Part shown: positions 17,719-25,240 of the stretch, piece after piece
Position numbering within the stretch: position 1 is the stretch's first letter
How the letters are laid out: the number at the start of each line of letters is the position of its first letter
NCBI GenBank assembly: GCA_041686855.1
Contig: JAWLDA010000014.1
Coordinates: forward strand, 1-64,000
Reading direction: 5' to 3'
Length of the DNA stretch: 64,000 nucleotides
Source: JAWLDA01 sp041686855
Lineage (GTDB): Bacteria > Bacillota > Limnochordia > DTU080 > RSA5
Position numbers and translations under genes: made by a program
Notes under the pieces: model-generated
Database searches by the model: none
Seen by the model: the letters and a program-made list of their open reading frames with translations, nothing else
Told to the model about the DNA's origin: nothing

Positions 17719-17862
17719 GTGGCGAGGCGCCAGATCCTGCAGATCGTTTACGGCGAAAACCGAGTGATGTCCGGAGCAATCCGAGGCTTGTTTTCGCGCG
17801 CCCATTTTGAGGTGTCCTTGGACCCCGCCGGCTCCTTTGGTCGATTACCCGAGTCATCGTGA
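17719..17862 (+). CDS. 47-residue ORF between strong promoter and terminator
   Basis: GTG 17719 follows AAGGAGGG at ideal spacing. The product opens 'ARRQILQIVYGENRVMSGAIRGLFSRAHFEV', which resembles the first beta-alpha unit of a response-regulator receiver but lacks the acidic pair, then stops after 'PESS'. It may be a leader peptide for the exporter downstream, or a stable fragment of a receiver gene. Promoter, ribosome site and terminator all fit closely around it, so translation is likely even though the role is unknown. Confidence 0.6.
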   Translation: MARRQILQIVYGENRVMSGAIRGLFSRAHFEVSLDPAGSFGRLPESS

Positions 17863-17901
17863 TCTCGTAATCATTCCCAAGGGATAATCAAACCTATCAG
17901 G

Positions 17902-17933
17902 CCGCAGGGTGAACGACACCCTGCGGTTTTTTT
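17902..17933 (+). terminator. Strong rho-independent terminator
   Basis: Stem CCGCAGGGTG (17902-17911), loop AACGA, CACCCTGCGG (17917-17926), then seven T. It separates the 47-residue ORF from the exporter operon that starts 67 bases later. Confidence 0.92.
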
Positions 17934-17999
17934 GTGCGTTCTTGCTGGGTTCTTGTTGATTTGATGGTCTTAATTGTTAACAAGGGATGTGCACATATC

Positions 18000-18791
18000 A
18001 TGCTCTTGTCCGACAACAAGTATTTGAGAACAGCCCTAATGGAGACGACCGGTCAAGTCGGAGACAACCCGCTCTTTGCAGTGTACTACCTGCTCCGCTT
18101 CTTGCGTGCGGCGGTGCTCCTCTCCGTCTGGCGCATTGTGTTTGTGGGTGACCAGACGGTCTCCGGCATGTCGCTCGAGACTGTCTTGACCTACACGCTG
18201 ATCGCCGAGGCGTTTCGACAGCCGCTGGAGTGCCGCGATACCGGTGTCGGGACGGCCTTGTGGGAGGGCTCAATTGCAACCCGTATGCTGCGCCCAATGG
18301 GTCTCTTCACGCAGTTCGCCACGGAGATGATGGGGCGCTGGTTGTTTGGATTCGCCTTCTTCTCCACGCCCCTACTCCTAATCGCCCCGGTATTGGGCGT
18401 GAATCCGCTACCGCCGAATCTGCAGAGCGCGCTCCTCTTTCCAGTCAGCCTAGTCCTCTCAGTCTCGGTCGGGTTGGCGTTGGAGTTCATCTTCGGCGCG
18501 GTCGTCTTTCTTTCTCAAAGCGTCTACCTCGCATCCATGCTCCGCGACGCGACCGTGACACTGCTCTCCGGAGCCCTCATTCCCTTGGCGCTCCTTCCTT
18601 GGGGGTTGGGTAGCGTCTTTGAGTGGACACCGTTCGCCTCAATGGCCTCTGCGCCACTGCAAATCTACACAGGGACGGATCAAGCCCTTCTTTTGATAGT
18701 ACTGCAGGCCACTTGGTCCATAGTCTTGTGGCCACTTGCGTTTTATCTTTGGACGACTCGGCGGGAAAGGTTGGTCACTTATGGCGGTTAA
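18000..18791 (+). CDS. ABC-2 type exporter permease, first subunit
   Basis: 263 residues from ATG 18000 (AAGGGA about ten bases upstream; the frame is open to 17934). Six hydrophobic helices and segments such as 'LIAEAFRQPLECRDTGVGTALWEGSIATRMLRP' followed by a short 'MLRPMGLF' turn match the PF06182-like ABC-2 permease family, whose operons usually hold two permeases and an ATPase. These pumps export antibiotics or lipids. It overlaps the next gene by 11 bases. The gene itself looks intact, but its partner genes are not, so the transporter is probably inactive here unless the ATPase is supplied elsewhere. Confidence 0.8.
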   Translation: MLLSDNKYLRTALMETTGQVGDNPLFAVYYLLRFLRAAVLLSVWRIVFVGDQTVSGMSLETVLTYTLIAEAFRQPLECRDTGVGTALWEGSIATRMLRPMGLFTQFATEMMGRWLFGFAFFSTPLLLIAPVLGVNPLPPNLQSALLFPVSLVLSVSVGLALEFIFGAVVFLSQSVYLASMLRDATVTLLSGALIPLALLPWGLGSVFEWTPFASMASAPLQIYTGTDQALLLIVLQATWSIVLWPLAFYLWTTRRERLVTYGG

Positions 18792-19431
18792 GAACGTCCT
18801 CCGCACCATCGGACGCCTGGGCCGGTTGTTGTTGCTCTACGCATACATGGACCTCATGTGGATGGCGCGAGACATTCGCTACTTCCTTACCTGCTACATC
18901 TCGGACGTCTTCCTCAGCATCGCCGCGGTGACGTCTGCTTTACTCCTAGCCGAACGCTTTAACGGCATCGGTTCTTGGAGTAAGTTTGAGGTCCTCTTTC
19001 TACTCGGTTACGTTACGACAGTCAAAGGGATTGCCGAGTCCCTATTCGGCTACAACATTCTACACATAAGCCGACGGTTGGGCCGGGGCCAGTTTGATCA
19101 CACCCTCATCCAGCCCCAACCGGTCTGGATGAGTCTCCTGACCGAAGGGTTCTCCCCCTTCTCCGGCTCGGCACTTCTCTTCCCTGGAATCGCCTTGATG
19201 AGCTGGTCGATTGTTTCGCTCAAGGTAGGGGTCTCATCCGGTTGGTTTACGCTCCTGCTCCTCAATCTCGGCGCGTCAGCCCTTGTGATTGCGGCCTTCT
19301 CGTACATCTGGGGAAGTCTCGCCTTTTGGGCTCCTCGGGCGGCCGAAGAGTTGAGCACACCGGCCGTGGAAATGACAAAACAACTCTCGATCGCGGCACA
19401 TTCTCGACTTTATCAAGGCTCTCAACCGTGA
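18781..19431 (+). pseudogene. ABC-2 exporter permease, second subunit, C-terminally truncated
   Basis: 216 residues from ATG 18781, which lies inside the upstream gene's end. The first about 205 residues follow the ABC-2 family ('GYVTTVKGIAESLFGYNI', 'RRLGRGQFDHTLIQPQPVW', 'YIWGSLAFWAPRAAEEL'). The last two membrane helices expected of a protein of about 260 residues are absent. The frame instead runs into the remnant of the ATPase gene and stops after 'YQGSQP'. The simplest reading is a deletion joining the 3' part of this gene to the 3' part of the ATPase gene. Confidence 0.8.
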
Positions 19432-19798
19432 GCGCAAGGTGACGGTCGTCGTCACGAGCCACGACATGTCCGAACTGGAGCAGCTCGCGAGTCGGATCGT
19501 CATGATCGATCGTGGCTGCATCGCCTTTGATGGGGAGTTTGGGCAGTTGAGGCGCGTATACGGAGATCGGCGCTCCCTGGTCCTCGAGACGACGACCAGT
19601 ACACCGCCGGAGCTACACGGCGCCGAACTGATTGCCAGCGAGCACGGCCGGCATCAATACCGGTTCGACGCCACAAGAGTGAGTGTATCGGAGCTGCTCC
19701 AACAAGCCGCTCAACACACTGAGGTGATCGACGTCGAAACCCAACGGGCGCCGATCGACCAGGTGATCGCAAACATGTATCAAACGTGGGCTTCGTAG
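19391..19798 (+). pseudogene. C-terminal remnant of the exporter ATPase
   Basis: In-frame homology begins at about 19394 with 'RHILDFIKALNRERKVTVVVTSHDMSELEQLASRIVMIDRGCIAFDG', the region just after Walker B in exporter ATPases, including the H-loop His. Walker A, Q-loop, signature and Walker B are all missing, so it cannot hydrolyse ATP. The C-terminal accessory segment continues intact to 'MYQTWAS'. A GTG at 19439 could still start a 119-residue product. Deletion junction lies within about 19375-19396. Confidence 0.85.
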
Positions 19799-19898
19799 GT
19801 TTTCCGGGCCGTCGCCGTTCGCACTCGAGCGGCGGCGCCCCTTGGCTTTTCCGCCCCGAACTGGTCGACCAAAGCAGTACCCTTGAGTTCCTGGGCGC

Positions 19899-20426
19899 TT
19901 AACGGTCCCACGAATTTGGCTCTTTGAGCCGCTTGGTCAAATGCATTACCAAATCGTCGTCAGCGACAATACGTTGACCTTCGGTAATGTAGTCACCTTT
20001 CCAAGTGACTCCCTGTCCATCCGGCACATAACCTCGAAGTACATACATTCTTTGGGCTGCATTGTATCCGGGATGCAATCCGACGCCGATGCCAACGTCC
20101 GGTGAGATGCGCGCGACTAGTTCTTCGGCCTGATCCATGAGCTTTGAGGCCACCCGACGCCGACGAAACTCAGGCAATACATTCAGGTCCTGAATCTCCG
20201 GAATCCCCTTCTCTGCGAAGAGAGCGTACTCGGGTTTCCATGCAATCTTCAAGTACCCAGCGAACTGCTGATCAATCTCAGCGACCAGGACAGTGGACTC
20301 TCCGGCCGTTTGTTGATGAAAGCACGCACGATATTGACTTACAGGCTTCTCCCACCCTATTCGAGCGAATGCGCCGGAGATGATCGCCGGGTCATCGTAT
20401 CGTAGCTTTCGAATGATCAAGGTCAT
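19899..20426 (-). CDS. GNAT N-acetyltransferase
   Basis: 175 residues, a full-length single GNAT domain. The acetyl-CoA motif is 'DLNVLPEFRRRRVASKLMDQAEELV' and the C-terminal region 'YNAAQRMYVLRGYVPDGQGVTWKGDYI' closes the fold. Members of this branch acetylate small amines or proteins; the substrate is unknown. It is followed downstream by the convergent exporter remnant and preceded by a small protein gene in the same orientation. Confidence 0.85.
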   Translation of the reverse strand: MTLIIRKLRYDDPAIISGAFARIGWEKPVSQYRACFHQQTAGESTVLVAEIDQQFAGYLKIAWKPEYALFAEKGIPEIQDLNVLPEFRRRRVASKLMDQAEELVARISPDVGIGVGLHPGYNAAQRMYVLRGYVPDGQGVTWKGDYITEGQRIVADDDLVMHLTKRLKEPNSWDR

Positions 20427-20454
20427 GGAAAGGTCACCTCGAACCAGACGGCCC

Positions 20455-20727
20455 TTAATCGTCCATGCTCACTACAGGGCGAATCTCCGTCGTTGTGTGC
20501 CCGAAAAGCCCACTCTCCAAAAAAAGCTGTTGAATGACATGGTCATTTTCAGCTTCAAGTACCATGTAGCTCACGTGTGCGGGTGGATCCGCCCATCTTC
20601 CGACGACCCTCACGCCACGCTTCTGCATCAGCTCTTCCATCGAGTGCAAGCAGGGGTGAATTGACTCGTTCCCAGCACGTCCCGGGCACGATTCCGGACT
20701 ATGTCGCGCAATGACCATGTGAAGCAT
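20455..20727 (-). CDS. Small DUF3303-like dimeric alpha/beta-barrel protein
   Basis: 90 residues, AGAGGAAG before ATG 20727. The pattern 'MLHMVIARHSPE' ... 'RGVRVVGRWADPPAHVSYMVLEAENDHVIQQLF' ... 'TEIRPVVSMDD' is that of small ferredoxin-like DUF3303/NIPSNAP-type proteins. These proteins have no well-defined reaction. Family placement is by pattern only. Same strand as its neighbours, with 28 bases to the acetyltransferase downstream. Confidence 0.55.
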   Translation of the reverse strand: MLHMVIARHSPESCPGRAGNESIHPCLHSMEELMQKRGVRVVGRWADPPAHVSYMVLEAENDHVIQQLFLESGLFGHTTTEIRPVVSMDD

Positions 20728-20784
20728 GTGTGCACTTCCTCTCTCTTATCGGAGTTTCTGAGTCTTTTTGGGCCGGCTCGAATG

Positions 20785-21861
20785 TTAAAGCTCCCTAAAC
20801 GCGGGATGATACGCCACAGTCCCCGACGCCTGACTGAGTGATCCGGGTTGAAGCTCCAGCGCCATAAACACGTCGTCCGGCACCGGGTACACCGAGGCCA
20901 AGCCAAAGCGGGAGGCAGGCACAAATCCAAAGCGCGGATAAAAATCGGCATGGCCCAGCACGACCACTGCCCCAGCGCCGAGTTCTCGACATGTGTCCAG
21001 GCCCTCGAGCACCAGCCGGGAGCCGATTCCGCTTCGTTGGCGCTCAGGCTGCACGGCCATGGGTCCCAAACCCATCATGGGTGGGCCGGAATAACCCGGA
21101 AGCGATACCGGTGAGAACATGATGTGCCCTACAACCGCCCCTCTCTCCTCGGCAACGAGTGAAAGGATGGGTCGTGCCTGCTCACGCAGCGCCCCAACCA
21201 ACTTGGCTTCGGCGGATGTCGGAAACGCGGCTTCATTCACCAAGTATACATAATCGTGGTCTCGAGCCTCCTCGGGTCGGACGATCACCTCTGCGAGGTC
21301 GCTAGGCGAGGCCATACTCTTCCAAAGCACCCTCCGGATGAAGAGACTCTTAGCTTCGGTGTACGCCACTCGGTCGTTCCGATACACCTCGGCCAGGCGT
21401 CGCTTGAGGGCTCCGTACTCGGCGACTCGTTCAGGATCGTTACGTAGCCAATCCCGGAAGGCCAGGTGCTCCGCAAGCGCCTTGGACTCCCGCGAGCACA
21501 CGTACAAATTGTGGGCCGGCCAGGTCCGCATCGCTCCGTCTTTGGGGGCTTTGGGCACCGCGGACGAATCGCTCCCGAACGCCTCACGCCCCGCTATACC
21601 GAGATCGCCTTGGTGGTGATAACCCAGGGACTCAAGCCTGCTCTTGACGATGTTAAAGGATTCCCAAGTGGGGATGACGACGTCAATGTCGATGATCGGT
21701 TTGGCTGCCAATCCCGGCACGGCGGTGCTGCCCACATGTTCGATCCGTTCGTAGAGGCCGGCGAGGGCGTCACGATAAACATCCCTCAGCGCGGCAAAGC
21801 TCTGGGGCCACGATGGATCGTAAGCGACAATGACGACCGGTTCTTGCTGTTTCGCGCTCAT
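20785..21861 (-). CDS. GrpB-GNAT fusion protein
   Basis: 358 residues from ATG 21861, overlapping the upstream stop as TGATG. Residues about 5-180 are a GrpB/UPF0157 nucleotidyltransferase-fold domain ('IVAYDPSWPQSFAAL', 'IEHVGSTAVPGLAAKPIIDIDVV', 'AHNLYVC'). Residues about 190-358 are a GNAT acetyltransferase with 'MAVQPERQRSGIGSRLVLEGL' and 'VLGHADFYPRFGFVPA'. GrpB domains are related to antibiotic nucleotidyltransferases, and GNAT domains acetylate amines, so a two-step modifying enzyme is conceivable but unproven. Both domains look complete. It forms a likely operon with the START-like gene and the kinase/nucleotidyltransferase genes upstream. Confidence 0.88.
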   Translation of the reverse strand: MSAKQQEPVVIVAYDPSWPQSFAALRDVYRDALAGLYERIEHVGSTAVPGLAAKPIIDIDVVIPTWESFNIVKSRLESLGYHHQGDLGIAGREAFGSDSSAVPKAPKDGAMRTWPAHNLYVCSRESKALAEHLAFRDWLRNDPERVAEYGALKRRLAEVYRNDRVAYTEAKSLFIRRVLWKSMASPSDLAEVIVRPEEARDHDYVYLVNEAAFPTSAEAKLVGALREQARPILSLVAEERGAVVGHIMFSPVSLPGYSGPPMMGLGPMAVQPERQRSGIGSRLVLEGLDTCRELGAGAVVVLGHADFYPRFGFVPASRFGLASVYPVPDDVFMALELQPGSLSQASGTVAYHPAFREL

Positions 21862-22400
21862 CAACCCGCTCCTTCGATCAGGGGCTTCAGTCGGTTGAAC
21901 GCCTCTTTCCAATACGCTTTGCGCGACTCAGCTTCTGCCCGATCAGCCAGCTTTTTATGTTGAATGGAGACCTGGCTCTTCTCGCTCCCCTTCTCATAAA
22001 AGTAGACGTCGACATGGGTCTCGTCACTCCACGTGATTCGGAGCGACTTTGACGGCGTCGCCTTGCGCACCTCGAAGACCTCGTCGAGCCATCGGGAGCG
22101 CACCTCTTCATCGTGCCATGCTCGGTAAAGCTCGTCCACGTTCACGTTCACCGTCTTACTCACACTGACAGCGAAACCATCCGGACTTTCGTGCTGGTCT
22201 CGCAGTCCCCTCGACTTTTCGTAAGTGACGGTGATCATCTGCTCCCACCAACCACTCAGGTCGTAATTTTGACTTAGAAACGCGACAATCTCTTTATGGG
22301 TGAGAGTCGTCCCCTGCGCAGAGTCGAGGATTGCAAACCACGCATCCCACCCGCGACCGGTCGCCTCACGAACCGCTTCATCGCTTACTTGCGTCTTCAT
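21861..22400 (-). CDS. DUF4287 / SRPBCC (START-like) protein
   Basis: 179 residues. An N-terminal DUF4287-like helical part ('GRGWDAWFAILDSAQGTTLTHKEIVAFL', 'GWWEQMITVTYEKSRGLRDQHE') precedes a START/AHSA1-type hydrophobic-pocket domain ('VSVSKTVNVNVDELYRAWHDEEVRSRWL'). Such proteins bind hydrophobic ligands; no reaction is established. The stop overlaps the start of the GrpB-GNAT gene. Only 15 bases separate it from the kinase gene upstream. Confidence 0.85.
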   Translation of the reverse strand: MKTQVSDEAVREATGRGWDAWFAILDSAQGTTLTHKEIVAFLSQNYDLSGWWEQMITVTYEKSRGLRDQHESPDGFAVSVSKTVNVNVDELYRAWHDEEVRSRWLDEVFEVRKATPSKSLRITWSDETHVDVYFYEKGSEKSQVSIQHKKLADRAEAESRKAYWKEAFNRLKPLIEGAG

Positions 22401-22415
22401 TTGAGCCGGCCCCCA

Positions 22416-23234
22416 TTATTCCATGAGATCGTAGAGTGTACGAAAGTAACGGATGCGGAACTCGTCGGGCTCCACGCCGTACGCCCTTAGAAACGGAGCT
22501 TCCCACTGCGGACCGAGGTTCCACCCCACGCTGCGGGAGGCTATGGCGAGATCAAACCACCGTTCCGAGAGTGCCAGATCGCCAAGGTCGACGAACCCAG
22601 AGAGCGCGTCACCATCAATGATCACATTGGGTAAGCAGAAATCACCATGACACAAGACGAGCTCCTCGTTCTCGGGCCGCTGTGCCTGTAGCGCTTCGAG
22701 CGTTTCGCCCGCGGGAGGTGCTGTACCCTTGGGTTCGAGTTCAGCTTCGTCAAACCTACCGACGCTTACTCGCCGACGGGCCCGAGCGAGCGCCCCGTCC
22801 AAATCGAGAGTCCACGGGCAGTCCGTAGCAGGCGTTTGGTGAATGAGGCGCAGAGCGGCGGCAAGAAGAGAGACGAGCCACTCGGGATCAGCCCGAAGTG
22901 CGTCGTCAATGGCGTTCCGTCCTGGCAGCGCCTGCGTCACCATCCAATCGTGGTCGTGAACCGATCCTCGACGAATGAGCTGGGGAATGGGGAGCCGCCC
23001 TGCAATCCACTGCAATCGCTCGGCCTCGCGCCGGAGATGTCGCCGCGCCTCCCGTCGAGCCACCTTCACGAAGTGCGTCGATCCCTCAGCGGCAAGCCGC
23101 CACGTGCTCGTGTGGGGTTGATGCGCCCATACCAGCTCCACGTCCCATCCTGCGTACGCCTCCATCACGGTGGAAGGAATCGGAACAGGCCGAAGGGGCT
23201 TCGGCTCAATCTCCCGAGCCGTCACGACGATCAC
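22416..23234 (-). CDS. Aminoglycoside 3'-phosphotransferase-like kinase
   Basis: About 270 residues, the APH(3') size. The catalytic loop 'LCHGDFCLPNVI' contains the Brenner HGDxxxxN motif, 'GFVDLGDLALSERWFDLAIA' gives the Mg-binding Asp, and the C-terminus 'RYFRTLYDLME' matches the family tail. Aminoglycoside phosphorylation is plausible but not certain, since related kinases act on other amines. The frame starts at GTG 23234 or 23225, inside the 3' end of the nucleotidyltransferase gene, so the two are co-translated. Confidence 0.82.
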   Translation of the reverse strand: MIVVTAREIEPKPLRPVPIPSTVMEAYAGWDVELVWAHQPHTSTWRLAAEGSTHFVKVARREARRHLRREAERLQWIAGRLPIPQLIRRGSVHDHDWMVTQALPGRNAIDDALRADPEWLVSLLAAALRLIHQTPATDCPWTLDLDGALARARRRVSVGRFDEAELEPKGTAPPAGETLEALQAQRPENEELVLCHGDFCLPNVIIDGDALSGFVDLGDLALSERWFDLAIASRSVGWNLGPQWEAPFLRAYGVEPDEFRIRYFRTLYDLME

Positions 23235-23961
23235 GCTCCTCTTGCCGTCCTAAGCACAGCGCGTCGATCCGACGTCGAACCTCACCAAGGAGCGCCGGAA
23301 AACGCTCCTTAATGACACCAAGGTCCACGGCGTCAGCGCCGCGCTCGTAATGTTTCATCGCCTCTCGCACCACAAGATGGTGCTCGTGGTCCAGGCGTTG
23401 TAGTGCCCAACGGGCCGAGTCAAGTTTGGAACGCACGACATTCCGAGTCATCAGGCTCGCCCATACGCGACACAGTTGGAGGCTCCAGTAAGCGTTGGGC
23501 TCCGGTGAACGCAGTTCCCTCATAAGTACGTCTTGGAGCTCCGCCCACGTCGGGGGCGGGACAACCGACTCCGGCCTAAGTCCGTGAATCACTTTGCAAC
23601 GTCCCCCAAGCCAATGCGCCCGATGTAGCGCCCAGTGCTCGTCGATCAGGCCGTGCGTCCATGGCCCCAGGTGCTTGGGGCTCGCCGTGCCTCGAGCCGC
23701 CTCAAGCGATATGTACCACCAGTCCAGGTCCTCGCGAGCAACTCCGGTGCTCCGTGAGATCTCTCGATGAATCGTTTGAATCCGTTCCCACAAAGTCACA
23801 GGCAAATCGCGTTTCATCACTACGTGCACGTCGACATCGACAAAGGGGTGGCCAAAGACAGAGGCGCCGTACAACCAAATGGCGGCAACCTCGTCGCCTA
23901 CCAACGATAGCAAAGCGTCCCGGAGTTCGAAGGCGACAGCGTCAGCCGAATGGCGGCTCAT
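23206..23961 (-). CDS. Pol-beta-type nucleotidyltransferase, antibiotic-modifying-like
   Basis: 251 residues from ATG 23961. The catalytic signature 'IWLYGASVFGHPFVDVDVHVVM' has the G-A/S...D-x-D pattern of aminoglycoside adenylyltransferases. The helical C-terminal half ('SLQLCRVWASLMTRNVVRSKLDSARWAL') resembles the substrate-side domain of AadA/DUF4111 proteins. The C-terminus is basic and overlaps the kinase gene by about 20-29 bases. Adenylylation of an aminoglycoside is inferred from fold and from the adjacent APH. Confidence 0.75.
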   Translation of the reverse strand: MSRHSADAVAFELRDALLSLVGDEVAAIWLYGASVFGHPFVDVDVHVVMKRDLPVTLWERIQTIHREISRSTGVAREDLDWWYISLEAARGTASPKHLGPWTHGLIDEHWALHRAHWLGGRCKVIHGLRPESVVPPPTWAELQDVLMRELRSPEPNAYWSLQLCRVWASLMTRNVVRSKLDSARWALQRLDHEHHLVVREAMKHYERGADAVDLGVIKERFPALLGEVRRRIDALCLGRQEERDRRDGSGD

Positions 23962-23989
23962 GCCATGATCCTCCCAATCGCTGATTCTA

Positions 23990-24178
23990 CGTACACAGCT
24001 CTCAGTTGCACGCACACAGCTCGCACGGACATTTCTCTCAGCTGCACGTACACCGCTCTCACGTACACCGCTCCCAGTTGCTCTTAACGAGTTTCACGTA
24101 CTCCACTCTTAGCTGCACGTACACAACTCTCACGAACACGCTCTTAGTTGCATCTAATGACTTTCACGCACTCCGCTC
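23990..24178. repeat. Degenerate ~21-bp minisatellite
   Basis: Imperfect copies of CACGTACACAGCTCTCAGTTG-like units fill the gap between the nucleotidyltransferase and HD genes and reach the last codons of the latter. No gene is visible within it. Confidence 0.75.
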
Positions 24179-24793
24179 TTAGTCGCAAGCACACAACTCT
24201 TGGTACGCGGCGAAGACCCAGGGGTGTAGGACGGGGAGCTTATCCCGCCTCTCCCACAGATAACCCAAATAAACACAGGCCGCCCGATCGAGCGAGTATG
24301 CACTTGCTGTGAGGATTTCAGAGAGGTAGGGCGGCTCTCCCGGCTGATCCCATTTGATCTTGTCGGACACAAAGACGATTTTGTCTAAGGCTGTCGCCTT
24401 CGACTTAAGGGTCGTATGGCAACCGATGGCGCTGAGAACAGTCTCGTCCGACACGTTAAAGAGATCGCGTGCGATCGCCGCTGAGAGCTTCTGGTGAACG
24501 ATCATCGGCAGGCGCCGTTCCTCAGGGAGCACCTCAATCCCCAGACTCTCTGCCAACGGGATTCGTCGTTCGTTGGAAACGACGCCACTGATATCGTGGA
24601 GCCACCCGGCGACCTCCGCTGCGTCCGTATTCTCTCCCCACCGTGCGGCGAGGCGCCTCGCCTCTTGAGCAACCCGCATGCTATGCCCCGCGATCGGCGA
24701 GCAATCGTGGCGCTTGAGAAACCGAACCGCATCCACCCGGATTTCCCCGGTCATCGTTACGTTATCCAGCAACACTGCCAGCTCAGGGTGCAT
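24179..24793 (-). CDS. YqeK-like HD-domain hydrolase
   Basis: 204 residues. The metal site is spelled by 'GHSMRVAQEARRLAARWG', 'VAGWLHDISGVV' (HD), 'MIVHQKLSAAIA' and 'IGCHTTLKSKATALDKIVFVSDKI' (final Asp). This is the pattern of the YqeK family, which hydrolyses symmetrical dinucleoside tetraphosphates. The usual partner nadD is absent, so this may be a stand-alone member. Its last codons run into the minisatellite downstream. Confidence 0.82.
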   Translation of the reverse strand: MHPELAVLLDNVTMTGEIRVDAVRFLKRHDCSPIAGHSMRVAQEARRLAARWGENTDAAEVAGWLHDISGVVSNERRIPLAESLGIEVLPEERRLPMIVHQKLSAAIARDLFNVSDETVLSAIGCHTTLKSKATALDKIVFVSDKIKWDQPGEPPYLSEILTASAYSLDRAACVYLGYLWERRDKLPVLHPWVFAAYQELCACD

Positions 24794-24849
24794 TGCGCGT
24801 GCTCCTTCCCGTGATCCGCGCGGGATTTCGTTGCTTCCCTTATCGGTAC

Positions 24850-25240
24850 GTCTATAGCCGCACTCTCTATCGACCCTCCGTCTGTCGGCTCCTCCGTCTG
24901 TCAGCTCCTCCGTCTGTCAGCCCTCTGTCTATCGGCCTTTGTCTAGCGCCCTTTGTCTATCGGCCTTTGTCTAGCGGTCCCTTTGTCATCGGCTCCTCTA
25001 AAGTAGCCCCTTCGCATGCCGCTACGTTACATGTGCCACTTCGAATGCCGTCGCTTGGATGTCGGGACTTCGACGCCGCAGGTTTCTTTGATCAGACTTG
25101 GGACATGTGGCCACCCTCATAATTCGCCGGGTGCTACCACTCGTGAGGTATCGTCATTTCTTGAGGCCTTTCCGTCTCTAGAGGCCTTGCCCTCTTTTGA
25201 GGCCTTGCCTTTCGTGAGGTGTTGCCCTCTGACTGGGTGG
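24850..25240. repeat. Two minisatellites (15/16 bp and 18 bp)
   Basis: About 24860-25000 holds units like CCTCCGTCTGTCAGCT drifting into CTTTGTCTATCGGCC. About 25141-25240 holds five 18-bp units like GAGGCCTTGCCCTCTTTT. They lead directly into array B. Confidence 0.8.
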
